DNA of 64,000 nucleotides from Methylomonas methanica (GTDB taxonomy: Bacteria > Pseudomonadota > Gammaproteobacteria > Methylococcales > Methylomonadaceae): contig NZ_LUUG01000098.1 of the NCBI RefSeq assembly GCF_001644035.1, positions 1 to 64,000 on the forward strand, in the 5' to 3' direction. Of the stretch, positions 1 through 7,465 are shown one piece after another. The position numbers and the translations under genes are program-made. The notes under the pieces were generated by a model. The model worked only from the letters and a program-made list of their open reading frames with translations. It was not told the DNA's origin and searched no databases. Positions within the stretch are counted from its first letter, which is position 1, and each line of letters begins with the position of its first letter.

Positions 1-123
1 GGCAGCGCGGGTAGAGTCGTGGGATTGGACCGTTTCGGCGAATCCGCCCCGGCAGGTCAACTCTTCAAAGAGTTCGGCTTTACCGTGGACAATGTCGTCG
101 CTAATGTGGAAGCTGTGCTTTAA
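1..123 (+). CDS. tkt: Transketolase, C-terminal fragment
   Basis: Frame 1 is open from the first base and encodes 40 residues ending in a TAA at 121-123. The stretch GESAPA followed by [13 protein letters not shown] matches the extreme C-terminus of bacterial transketolase, the thiamine-diphosphate enzyme that moves two-carbon ketol units in the pentose phosphate (and, in some methylotrophs, C1-assimilating) pathways. Only the tail is present; the catalytic domains lie upstream of the window. Family identification rests on this short segment alone. Confidence 0.82.
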   Translation, partial: GSAGRVVGLDRFGESAPAGQLFKEFGFTVDNVVANVEAVL

Positions 124-139
124 TAAGCGCCATGTAAAA

Positions 140-170
140 GACCTGCCGGTACGCTTGTCGCCGGTAGGTC
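140..170 (+). terminator. Hairpin after transketolase
   Basis: GACCTGCCGG and CCGGTAGGTC pair over ten bases with one G-U wobble around an 11-nt loop, 16 nt after the transketolase stop. No clear T-run follows, so it may be a weak or Rho-assisted terminator or an mRNA-stabilising hairpin. Confidence 0.4.
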
Positions 171-200
171 AGTCATTAATCAATAGAGTAAGGTGGAATC

Positions 201-479
201 ATGATAAACACGCAATTGATTAAGAAGTTATTAACAGGGTTACTGTTAGCGGTGTCGGTTGCTGCGAGTGCCCAAGACTATCCCGCGGCGGATTTTCAAC
301 CGAAGGTTCTCTATAGGGATCCGGCCATTGCAGAAATATCGCAAGCCAGCTCGCCCACCGCAGCTTCGAGTAATTCCAGCGCGCCTTGCGTGCAAAAGCA
401 AGAGGCTCCCGAGGTTGATGCAAAGTATCCTGCGGCCAATTTTCAGCCTAAGGTATTATTCAGCGCAGCGGGTTCCTAA
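201..479 (+). CDS. Small exported protein with two FQPKVL repeats
   Basis: This gene encodes 92 aa. Residues 1-24 form a Sec signal peptide (KK, a leucine-rich core, then ASAQ). The mature protein holds two copies of a motif of the form YPAA(D/N)FQPKVL(Y/F), near residues 27-38 and 76-87, separated by a Ser/Ala/Pro linker with a single Cys. An AAGGTGG ribosome site lies 5 nt before the ATG at 201. It sits just upstream of another repeat protein, and the two may be co-transcribed. I do not recognise a characterised family; the duplicated motif suggests a small periplasmic binding or structural protein, but this is a guess. Confidence 0.72.
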   Translation: MINTQLIKKLLTGLLLAVSVAASAQDYPAADFQPKVLYRDPAIAEISQASSPTAASSNSSAPCVQKQEAPEVDAKYPAANFQPKVLFSAAGS

Positions 480-559
480 CCTTTTTTAGGCATCACCGTG
501 AATTTGATGAACTCGTCGTTTAGACACATAACAATTATTACATTCAGGAGTATTCTCAA

Positions 560-1948
560 ATGGCAAACAACAGTTTGATGAATAGCTTATTCGGCTTTTT
601 ATTCGACAAACCAGCGGAAGGCTCTAGTCGGTCGGAAGTTTATTCACGTGTCGACAACGAAGACGGTCAATTGACCGGTGTTGCCCGTTATCTGCAAAAA
701 CTTGAGCCGCCTAAGCCGGAGCTGGACGAATATGGCCAGCCGTTGACCGGGGTGGCGAAATATCTGGCCTTACAAGCGCAAATGGAAAAAGCCCGGCAAG
801 TCGTCGAAGAGGTGGCTGTCGTGGAGCCGGTTGTCGAGGAAGAAGTAGAAGAAGAAATTGAAGAAGTTGTAGAAGACGTTATAGAAGAATTGGCCGAGAG
901 CGAGCCGGTTGCGACAGGCGTCGATAAATATTTGACTCAACAAGAGGCAAATCCGGTTACTCGGGTAGCGAAATACCTGATCAAGCAGTCGATTCTGTCT
1001 AAAGAAGCGCCGGTAACTGGCGTTTCTAAATACATCACCAAAAATGATCGCGAAGATCATGTGGTGACCAATGTCGCTAAATATGTCATTCGGCAAAACA
1101 TGCAGACTGGCTCGACGCCCTTGGTTACCGGTGTTGCCAAGTATGTACTGAAGCAAGATGTGTTGGCAAAAGAAGCGCCAATCGCAACTGGTGTGAGCAA
1201 ATACGTTACCAAGCAAGCCCTGTTGGCAAAAGATGCCCCATTGATAACGGGTGTTGCTAAATATGTCGCTCAACAAGAGCGCTTATTGAAAGAGCAGGCG
1301 CCTTTGACCGGCGTTGCTAAATTTTTGGCGGAGCAGGCGGCGGCGGATAGAAAAGCGGCAGCGGTGGCTTTGATTGCACGATATGTTGCAGCGGAAGCGC
1401 TAGCCCAACAAGAAAAAGCGGAGGCCCAGTTGAATCAAGAACAAAATGCTCAGCAAGAATTGGCCGAGGAATTGGCATTTGAGGGTTCCGCAGTGGAGCG
1501 TTATCTCGCCAGACAGGCTGCGTCAGCCCAACAAGCACCAAAGCCAACCGGTGTTGCCAAATATCTGGCTAAACAGTTGCAATTGCAAAGTCAGGTGGAG
1601 CCTTTAACCGGTGTCGCCCGTTATCTTGCCAAGCAAGCAATATTGACCAGGCAGTTGCCGCCGCCTACCGGTGTCAGCAAGTATTTAGCCAAGCAAATAT
1701 TAGCGCAAAAACCTGTTGCTGAATTGAGCTCGGTTAGCCGATATGTCACTAAGCATGAGTTGCTGGATAAGGATGCGAAAGAACTCACTGGTGTCGCCAA
1801 ATATATGTCCAGACAGGACGTATTGGCAAAGGATGCGCCTGGCGTATCCGGCGTGGCGCGGTATATGGCAAAGCAAGCCTTGCAATCCAAGGATGAGGTT
1901 GTGGCTAGAACGACGGGTGTAGAGAAATACTTACGTAAACAAGCCTAA
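560..1948 (+). CDS. GVAKYL-repeat protein (about 19 repeats)
   Basis: This gene encodes 462 aa with no signal peptide or membrane segment, preceded by a CAGGAG ribosome site. About 19 copies of an 11-residue core, consensus (V/L)TGV(A/S)(K/R)Y(L/V)xKQ, recur roughly every 22-30 residues. Two copies near the middle are degenerate. A highly acidic Glu/Val segment (around residues 92-118) and a Gln/Glu/Ala-rich segment (around 285-310) interrupt the array. The repeats look like amphipathic helices joined by short Pro/Ala linkers, as in a scaffold or multivalent binding protein. The N-terminal segment (NSLMNSLFGFLFDKP) is hydrophobic and amphipathic and could touch a membrane or partner. A strong terminator follows. 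I know no characterised homologue; the function is unknown. Confidence 0.8.
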   Translation: MANNSLMNSLFGFLFDKPAEGSSRSEVYSRVDNEDGQLTGVARYLQKLEPPKPELDEYGQPLTGVAKYLALQAQMEKARQVVEEVAVVEPVVEEEVEEEIEEVVEDVIEELAESEPVATGVDKYLTQQEANPVTRVAKYLIKQSILSKEAPVTGVSKYITKNDREDHVVTNVAKYVIRQNMQTGSTPLVTGVAKYVLKQDVLAKEAPIATGVSKYVTKQALLAKDAPLITGVAKYVAQQERLLKEQAPLTGVAKFLAEQAAADRKAAAVALIARYVAAEALAQQEKAEAQLNQEQNAQQELAEELAFEGSAVERYLARQAASAQQAPKPTGVAKYLAKQLQLQSQVEPLTGVARYLAKQAILTRQLPPPTGVSKYLAKQILAQKPVAELSSVSRYVTKHELLDKDAKELTGVAKYMSRQDVLAKDAPGVSGVARYMAKQALQSKDEVVARTTGVEKYLRKQA

Positions 1949-1961
1949 GGTCTAGTTGATT

Positions 1962-1998
1962 AAGCCGGCATCTCCGTTGGGAGGTGTCGGCTTTTTTA
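1962..1998 (+). terminator. Rho-independent terminator
   Basis: A 14-bp stem (AAGCCGGCATCTCC with GGAGGTGTCGGCTT, two G-U pairs) with a GTTG loop runs into TTTTTT. It ends the transcript of the GVAKYL-repeat gene. Confidence 0.9.
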
Positions 1999-2109
1999 TG
2001 TCTGCTAGTTTCAGAGCATTGATGGCTATCTGCAAGCTAGGGATTTATGCGGCGTTGCCGAATCTGTATTATCATGACTAACCACATTCAAATTATTGCA
2101 GGGATCTTG

Positions 2110-2463
2110 ATGTCTCGATTATTGGGTTTTAGCTGGATACTGTTTTTGCCTGCTTTTGCTTTTGCGGCGGACCCGGATTCCAATGAATTGGCGCCCGTTC
2201 CGGAGCCGCCTGATTTGCCCGCTCCAGTGCAGTCCGGCGAAGAGATGGAGCCCGACATTACCATTATTCGAAAAGGCAAAGACACCATTCAAGAGTTTCG
2301 TCGCAACGGCAAGCTATACATGGTGAAAATCCAGCCGCAGGTAGGGCCAGCTTACTATATGCTGGATACTAACGGCGATGAGCAGATGGATGTGAAGAAA
2401 AATGATTTGGACGAAAATACCAATATCAACAAGTGGACTCTGTTCGAATGGGATTTCAACTGA
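2110..2463 (+). CDS. DUF2782 exported protein
   Basis: From ATG 2110 the product is 117 aa with a signal peptide (hydrophobic residues 4-18, AFA-A cleavage). A Pro-rich linker is followed by a domain containing ITIIRKGKDTIQEFR, a GKLYMVKI segment and YYMLDTNGDEQMD, characteristic of the small gammaproteobacterial DUF2782 family of unknown function. Start 2110 is preferred over upstream in-frame starts at 2047 and 2074 because AGGGA lies 6 nt before it and the signal peptide then begins at residue 1. A periplasmic location is expected. No function can be derived from the sequence. Confidence 0.78.
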   Translation: MSRLLGFSWILFLPAFAFAADPDSNELAPVPEPPDLPAPVQSGEEMEPDITIIRKGKDTIQEFRRNGKLYMVKIQPQVGPAYYMLDTNGDEQMDVKKNDLDENTNINKWTLFEWDFN

Positions 2464-2522
2464 TCTTTTGAGCGAAAACAATCTATCTAATTGAGTTTAT
2501 GCTGCTGATATGGCCTTTGGGA

Positions 2523-2933
2523 TTACTCGGACACTTTTAGCAGCCAGCCGCCGTCCGCATCGCATTTGCTGACTTTTGCCTTAGCTTTTACCGAGATTCT
2601 AACGACGGTGTTTTTCAGGTCGTCAGGCAGTTTACCTTTTACCAAATAGAACGTGTCCTTGTCTTCGATTTGAACCGCGACAGGTTGCTGTTTAATGCTG
2701 ACGTGAATCTGGCCGGGGCCATTGCTGCCGGAAACCGCGAACGAAAACTCCGAGCCCGGTTTGACTGTGGCTAAATGTTCAGGCATGTAACGGCTGATTT
2801 TGGCATTGAGGCATCCGCTGCCATCTCCGCCGCCCGCTCCGCCGTGACCGCCATGGCTCGGCGTGGATTGCGACCAAGCAGGATTGCCAAAACCGATAGT
2901 CAGCAATGCTGCGGCAAAAAGACGTGCGTGCAT
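2523..2933 (-). CDS. Exported Gly/His-rich hypothetical protein
   Basis: This gene encodes 136 aa with a Sec signal peptide (residues 1-21, cut after AWS). The mature N-terminus is Gly/Ser/His-rich (HGGHGGAGGGDG) and is followed by a beta-rich domain of about 95 residues with two Cys (C-L-N-A and S-K-C-D) that could form a disulphide. I do not recognise the family. The fold could be a small periplasmic beta-sandwich, and the His/Gly stretch might bind metal, which is inference. It is convergent with the DUF2782 gene and apparently has its own promoter. Confidence 0.7.
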   Translation of the reverse strand: MHARLFAAALLTIGFGNPAWSQSTPSHGGHGGAGGGDGSGCLNAKISRYMPEHLATVKPGSEFSFAVSGSNGPGQIHVSIKQQPVAVQIEDKDTFYLVKGKLPDDLKNTVVRISVKAKAKVSKCDADGGWLLKVSE

Positions 2934-3109
2934 GGGTGTTCCTCATGTTCTTGTTTTAGGAAGGCGGCGATTATATGTCCTAAGTCCGCAAGTTTGAAGC
3001 ACAAGCGATAAACGGTCTGACGGTATTGATTTGATATTTTTGCCGGGATTGGTTTACATTGAGCTACGGTCTGGTTTGCGTATTAACAACAATAAAAATG
3101 GGGGATAGG

Positions 3110-3397
3110 ATGTTATTTCTGGCTAAATTATGCGGTATTTTGACCTTGGTTTGGTTTTATTTGACGGCAAAAAATCACGGCGGTCCGTTAATTAATTGGT
3201 CTGTGATTGGGCTGATAGGTTATTGGCTGACTTGGTGGTTATCCAAGATGCTGATCGTGGTGCCTTTGGCAGGTATGGTGACCAAGCATTCCGTGACTGA
3301 GTTTTTGCTTACCCAATTACCGGTGTTCGTCGCGCTGGCTGCTTGTTATCTGATCAGAAAAAAATTGATCGCTAGTTTGCCGGCCGCGGGTCAATAA
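3110..3397 (+). CDS. Small three-helix membrane protein
   Basis: The product is 95 aa from ATG 3110, with three predicted membrane helices (about residues 3-20, 27-55 and 68-86). The start is chosen because GGGGGATAGG ends directly before it; upstream in-frame TTG 3059 and ATG 3098 lack a ribosome site and add non-hydrophobic residues. The TAA stop is followed immediately by the ATG of the pteridine reductase gene, so the two are probably co-translated. It belongs to no family I can name with confidence; a role near pterin metabolism is suggested only by position. Confidence 0.68.
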   Translation: MLFLAKLCGILTLVWFYLTAKNHGGPLINWSVIGLIGYWLTWWLSKMLIVVPLAGMVTKHSVTEFLLTQLPVFVALAACYLIRKKLIASLPAAGQ

Positions 3398-4129
3398 ATG
3401 CCCAAGAATGTGCTGATTACCGGTGCGGCAAGACGCATCGGTGCGGCTTGTGCTCGGTTATTGCATGGTGAGGGTTGTAATGTGATTTTGCATTACAACA
3501 GTTCCGATGTGGACGCTGTGCGTTTGGCTGCCGAGTTGAATGCCTTGCGAGGCGATTCGGCAAGGTTATTAAGCGCCGATTTATCGGTATTCAGCAGCGT
3601 CCAGAAGTTGGCCGCAGAAGCGCTTATTCAATGGGATGGTATTGATGTGTTGGTGAACAACGCATCCTTGTTTCAATCTGTGCCCATCGGAAAAGTTACG
3701 GAACAGGATTGGGATTTGACAACGGCTAGCAATCTGAAAGCGCCGTTCTTTTTGTCGCAAGCGTTGTGGTCGTCACTGAAAATTAAACGGGGCTGTATAG
3801 TCAATATCGCCGATATTCACGCGGAAACCGGTTTGCCCGGCTATCCGGTATACAGTATGTCTAAAGCGGGCTTGGTGGCGATGACGCGGATATTGGCCAG
3901 GGAGATGGCTCCGGAGGTTCGCGTTAATGCGGTGGCGCCGGGCGCAATTTTATGGCCGGAGCAAGACGTGGCTGAAGCGGAGCAGTTGGAAATCTTAAAA
4001 AAAGTAGCCTTGCAGCGTTGCGGCGAAGCCGACGATATTGCTAAAGCGGTAAGATTTTTGGTTGGAAATGCTGATTACATTACCGGCCAAGTGTTGACTG
4101 TGGATGGTGGGCGGGCTCTGTTTCGGTAA
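3398..4129 (+). CDS. Pteridine reductase (short-chain dehydrogenase)
   Basis: This gene encodes a 243-aa classical SDR. The NAD(P)-binding motif TGAARRIG is at residues 8-15; the Arg pair is typical of the NADPH-using pteridine reductases (PTR1/FolM type). NNAS is near residue 87, and the catalytic Tyr/Lys pair lies in YSMSK near 151-155, followed by a PGAILWP segment seen in pteridine reductases. The reaction is reduction of dihydro- or oxidised pterins to tetrahydropterins. The gene is convergent with folK-folB, so the local region is a pterin/folate cluster. The start directly abuts the upstream membrane-protein stop. Confidence 0.86.
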   Translation: MPKNVLITGAARRIGAACARLLHGEGCNVILHYNSSDVDAVRLAAELNALRGDSARLLSADLSVFSSVQKLAAEALIQWDGIDVLVNNASLFQSVPIGKVTEQDWDLTTASNLKAPFFLSQALWSSLKIKRGCIVNIADIHAETGLPGYPVYSMSKAGLVAMTRILAREMAPEVRVNAVAPGAILWPEQDVAEAEQLEILKKVALQRCGEADDIAKAVRFLVGNADYITGQVLTVDGGRALFR

Positions 4130-4143
4130 AGGTCTCAGAGCGT

Positions 4144-4626
4144 TTATTTCTCGAGTTTCGTTTGGCGCAAATCGCGTTTGTCGAAGTCGTGCCATAGATC
4201 TTTGTAACAGCGTCTGCTTATCGGGTGTGTTGCGTTCGGCGCAATCTCCGCCAATGGTTCCAATACGAAGGCGTAGCGTTCTATTTCATCGCGTGGAATT
4301 TGTAGTCTGCCGTCGCTGATAATTTGGTCTCCGTATAAAATCAAGTCCAAGTCCAGCGTTCTGGCTGAGAATTTTTGACTTTCCCTGCTGCGGCCGTGGT
4401 CCAGTTCGATTTGTTTTAGCAATTTGGCGACTTCTTTCGCGGATAATTCCGATTCGAATTGCACGACTAGGTTATGAAAGCTATCGCCGACAAAGCCTAC
4501 CGGCTCGCTTTCGAAGACACTGGAAATTGTCAGTTCTCCGAACAGTTCGCTTAATGCTTGCAGGCTGGAAGGGATATGGATCTCCTTGTCTATATTGCTG
4601 CCGATGCTGATAAATCCGGTAGGCAT
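4144..4626 (-). CDS. folK: 2-amino-4-hydroxy-6-hydroxymethyldihydropteridine pyrophosphokinase
   Basis: This 160-aa HPPK transfers pyrophosphate from ATP to 6-hydroxymethyl-dihydropterin in folate synthesis. It has the N-terminal SIGSN motif (residues 7-11), EPVGF, and the magnesium/ATP site with RTLDLDLILYGD near residues 89-100, and is of normal length. It lies 3 nt downstream of folB on the same strand, so the two form an operon that makes consecutive intermediates. Confidence 0.93.
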   Translation of the reverse strand: MPTGFISIGSNIDKEIHIPSSLQALSELFGELTISSVFESEPVGFVGDSFHNLVVQFESELSAKEVAKLLKQIELDHGRSRESQKFSARTLDLDLILYGDQIISDGRLQIPRDEIERYAFVLEPLAEIAPNATHPISRRCYKDLWHDFDKRDLRQTKLEK

Positions 4627-4629
4627 GAC

Positions 4630-4983
4630 TTATCTTTCGCCGCGTTCGATGATGATGCCGACGTCACGAGCGCGACTGATGGCGCCTTTTTTGTTGAGGG
4701 TGATCTTTACCCAGGGAATGGCAAATTCGCTACGTAAAATTCCGGCAATTTCTTCAATCAACTTTTCCACCAAATAAAATTCGCTGTGCTCGACAAAGTC
4801 GACAACACGGTCCGAAACGGCTTTGTAGTCCAGTGTGTGGGCAATATCGTCGCTGGCGGCAGCTTTTTGGATATCAAAGCCCATTTCGATGTCCAGGATG
4901 ATTTTTTGTTTGATCTTCCTTTCCCAGTCGTAAATACCTATCACGGTATCGATTTCAAGTCCGCCTAAAAAGATGATGTCCAT
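4630..4983 (-). CDS. folB: Dihydroneopterin aldolase
   Basis: This 117-aa FolB/DHNA aldolase cleaves 7,8-dihydroneopterin to 6-hydroxymethyl-dihydropterin and glycolaldehyde. The start IIFLGGLEIDTVIGIYDWE, the central TLDYKAV segment and FYLVEKLIEEIA with the catalytic Glu/Lys region are diagnostic. It is first in the minus-strand folB-folK operon and divergent from plsY, with 87 nt between the starts. Confidence 0.93.
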   Translation of the reverse strand: MDIIFLGGLEIDTVIGIYDWERKIKQKIILDIEMGFDIQKAAASDDIAHTLDYKAVSDRVVDFVEHSEFYLVEKLIEEIAGILRSEFAIPWVKITLNKKGAISRARDVGIIIERGER

Positions 4984-5070
4984 CGTTGCTTTCCGGTTAT
5001 TATATTTCTGAGAAGCGGCAGTATCGAGTAAATGGCGCTGCTGTACAAGTATTGACGAGAGGTTGATTAA

Positions 5071-5643
5071 ATGATTGATTGGTTGTTGGTGCCCTTGGCC
5101 TATTTAACCGGATCGGTGTCGAGCGCAATTATCGTATGTAAGATGATGGGCTTGGCAGATCCTCGGGAAAACGGTTCCGGTAATCCGGGGGCAACCAATG
5201 TTATGCGCATAGGCGGTAAAAAGGCTGCGGCGATTACCTTGGTGGGTGACGCTTTAAAAGGGCTGTTGCCGGTGTTGTTGGCGAAGGCGTTGGGTGTCGA
5301 CAGTGTGGTGCTGTCCTTGGTAGTGTTTGCCGCATTTTTAGGACACCTTTATCCGATTTTTTTTGAATTTAAGGGTGGTAAAGGGGTTGCAACATCCTTG
5401 GGTGTGGCGCTCGGTGTGGCTTGGTTGTTGGGTTTGGTGGTTGCCGCTACCTGGTTCGTTGTTTACAAAATAGGCAGAATTTCGTCGTTGGCGGCTTTGG
5501 TAGCGGCAACGTTAACGCCGCTATATGTTTGGCTGATTGTTGGCGATGTCAATTTGACTGCTATCTTTACCGTTATTTCTATGATTTTGCTGTGGCGGCA
5601 TAAAAGCAATATTCAGCGGCTGTTGGCTGGGCAAGAATCTTGA
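5071..5643 (+). CDS. plsY: Acyl-phosphate:glycerol-3-phosphate acyltransferase
   Basis: This 190-aa integral membrane protein has about five helices. The PlsY signatures are present: AYLTGSVSSA near the N-terminus, the GSGNPGATNVMR loop (residues 36-47) and the FKGGKGVAT loop (residues 101-109). It makes lysophosphatidate from acyl-phosphate and glycerol-3-phosphate, the first committed step of phospholipid synthesis. Its stop abuts the convergent tsaD stop, and no terminator is visible between them. Confidence 0.93.
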   Translation: MIDWLLVPLAYLTGSVSSAIIVCKMMGLADPRENGSGNPGATNVMRIGGKKAAAITLVGDALKGLLPVLLAKALGVDSVVLSLVVFAAFLGHLYPIFFEFKGGKGVATSLGVALGVAWLLGLVVAATWFVVYKIGRISSLAALVAATLTPLYVWLIVGDVNLTAIFTVISMILLWRHKSNIQRLLAGQES

Positions 5644-6654
5644 TCAAAGGCTGATTAGCTGCTCCATCGGCCAGCGCGGACGGGCAAAAATTTCCAGATT
5701 TTGGATTTGCCCCGCCATCAAGCGCTGGCAGCCGGCGTAGGCAATCATGGCGCCGTTATCTGTGCAAAACTCAGGGCGGGGAAAGCGTATGTCGGCGCCT
5801 TCTTTTGTCGCCATCTGTTGCAATTGTCGACGAATCTCCTGGTTGGCGCTAACGCCGCCAGCTACTACCAGCGTTTTCAACTGCGTCTGCTGTAAAGCCC
5901 GTTTGCATTTGATGCTTAGCGTTTCCGCGATGGCTTGTTGAAATGCGAAAGCGATATCCGCTTTGTCCTGCTTAGTTTGCTCGGTGGCATGCAGGGCGTT
6001 CATTGTAAAGGTTTTCAGGCCGCTAAAACTAAACTCCAGTCCTGGTCTGTCAGTCATTGGTCGTGGGAATTTAAAGCGATTTTGACCGCTGCGCGCTAAC
6101 TCAGCCAATTTGGGGCCGCCGGGATAGTCCAGACCTAACATCTTTGCCGTTTTGTCGAAGGCTTCGCCCGCGGCATCGTCCAGCGATTCTCCGAGTAAGC
6201 GGTATTTGCCAATCGCGCGGACTTCGATAAGCATGGTATGGCCGCCGGAAATGAGTAATGCGACGAACGGGTAAGTGGGCGGATTATCCTCCAGCATCGG
6301 CGCCAATAAATGGCCTTCCATATGGTGCACGGCGATAGCAGGTATTTGCCAGGTCCAGGCCAGGCTTTGGGCGGTGGCGGCTCCGACTAGTAGCGAACCC
6401 ATCAAGCCGGGGCCGGCGGTATAAGCAATGCCTTCGATGTCTTTGGCTGTTAATTCGGCTTCTTTTAATACCGTTTTGATTAGCGGAACCAGTTTACGGA
6501 TATGGTCTCTCGAGGCTAGTTCAGGAACGACGCCGCCATACTCGGCATGCGTGGCAATTTGGCTGTATAAGGTGTGCGCAATTAAGCCCTTGCTGGCGTG
6601 GTATAAGGCGACAGCCGTTTCGTCGCAAGAGCTTTCTATGCCTAAAACATACAT
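5644..6654 (-). CDS. tsaD: tRNA N6-adenosine threonylcarbamoyltransferase TsaD
   Basis: This 336-aa Kae1/TsaD protein has [12 protein letters not shown] at the N-terminus, the metal-binding HHMEGH motif near residues 109-114, the ALLISGGHT phosphate loop, the [10 protein letters not shown] segment and a C-terminal [12 protein letters not shown]. It installs the threonylcarbamoyl group of t6A37 in ANN-decoding tRNAs together with TsaB/C/E, which are not in the window. It is divergent from rpsU, a common gammaproteobacterial arrangement. Confidence 0.95.
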   Translation of the reverse strand: MYVLGIESSCDETAVALYHASKGLIAHTLYSQIATHAEYGGVVPELASRDHIRKLVPLIKTVLKEAELTAKDIEGIAYTAGPGLMGSLLVGAATAQSLAWTWQIPAIAVHHMEGHLLAPMLEDNPPTYPFVALLISGGHTMLIEVRAIGKYRLLGESLDDAAGEAFDKTAKMLGLDYPGGPKLAELARSGQNRFKFPRPMTDRPGLEFSFSGLKTFTMNALHATEQTKQDKADIAFAFQQAIAETLSIKCKRALQQTQLKTLVVAGGVSANQEIRRQLQQMATKEGADIRFPRPEFCTDNGAMIAYAGCQRLMAGQIQNLEIFARPRWPMEQLISL

Positions 6655-6660
6655 TAGTTT

Positions 6661-6688
6661 TTGAATAAAAGAATTTTATGAGTATAAT
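6661..6688 (+). promoter_or_regulatory. Sigma70 promoter of the rpsU operon
   Basis: TTGAAT at 6661-6666, a 16-nt spacer and a perfect TATAAT at 6683-6688 lie about 70 nt before rpsU and just outside the tsaD start. A GC-rich, hairpin-prone leader (GGCCGTTTTCGGCGGGC) follows before rpsU. Confidence 0.8.
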
Positions 6689-6758
6689 CGGCCGTTTTCG
6701 GCGGGCTTGCTATCGCCGATAGCGTCAAAAGATACTAACATAAATCGGATTATTGATA

Positions 6759-6992
6759 ATGCCATCAGTTAAAGTTAAAGAGAACGAACATTTTGACATC
6801 GCGATTCGTCGCTTTAAACGTGCGTGCGAAAAGGCCGGTGTATTGGCTGAAGTACGTCGCCGCGAATTTTATGAAAAGCCAACCACCGAGCGTAAACGCA
6901 AAGGTGCTGCGGCAGTTAAACGTCATTTGAAAAAATTGGCACGCGAGCGATATGCGTTGAAAAACCTACGTCGCGGTCGTCCGCAAATTTAA
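6759..6992 (+). CDS. rpsU: Small ribosomal subunit protein bS21
   Basis: The product is 77 aa from ATG 6759 ([15 protein letters not shown]), a little longer than the usual 71-residue S21. It is basic throughout, with [12 protein letters not shown] and the Arg/Lys-rich C-terminus. It is the first gene of the rpsU-yqeY-dnaG-rpoD block, downstream of a consensus promoter. The upstream in-frame TTG at 6753 is rejected because S21 proteins begin MPxVKV. Confidence 0.95.
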   Translation: MPSVKVKENEHFDIAIRRFKRACEKAGVLAEVRRREFYEKPTTERKRKGAAAVKRHLKKLARERYALKNLRRGRPQI

Positions 6993-7000
6993 GGCAGACA

Positions 7001-7450
7001 ATGGATGCGTTAAAAAAGCGTATCACGGACGATATGAAAGCCGCGATGAAAGGCGGCGAAAAAGCTAGGCTGGGCGTGATCCGCATGATTTTGGCTGCAA
7101 TTAAGCAAGTTGAAGTCGACGAACGTATCGAACTGAGCGATGAGCGAATCATCCTTGTGCTCGATAAAATGCTGAAGCAGCGGCGCGAGTCCATCAAGCA
7201 ATTCCGCGATGCCAATCGCAACGATCTGGCGGAAATCGAGGAGGCTGAAGTGTTGGTTATTCAGGATTTTCTCCCGCAACCGCTTAGCGATGCTGAAATC
7301 GATGGCATGGTCGCCGATGCTATAGCTGAAGTGGGCGCTACATCGGTAAAAGACATGGGTGGTGTGATGGCTTTGCTCAAGCCGCAAATGCAAGGTAGAG
7401 CTGACATGGCGAATGTCAGTGCGAGAATCAAGGCCTGTTTTATCGCTTAA
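7001..7450 (+). CDS. yqeY: YqeY/GatB-domain protein
   Basis: This 149-aa YqeY-like protein shares the tRNA-binding tail domain of GatB. Features are an initial LKKRITDDMKAAMK helix, a conserved RMILAAIKQVEVDER segment and a C-terminal VKDMGGVMALLKPQMQGRADM. It may act in tRNA-dependent amidation or tRNA handling, but its role is not firmly known. It begins 9 nt after rpsU and ends 15 nt before dnaG, inserted in the macromolecular-synthesis operon as in many non-enteric gammaproteobacteria. Confidence 0.88.
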   Translation: MDALKKRITDDMKAAMKGGEKARLGVIRMILAAIKQVEVDERIELSDERIILVLDKMLKQRRESIKQFRDANRNDLAEIEEAEVLVIQDFLPQPLSDAEIDGMVADAIAEVGATSVKDMGGVMALLKPQMQGRADMANVSARIKACFIA

Positions 7451-7465
7451 TATCTTGTCGGTAAC

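Noticed and set aside
770-1276. 168-codon antisense frame within the GVAKYL-repeat gene
   Set aside because: A shadow of the repeats, with no start signal and an implausible Phe/Ile-rich composition.
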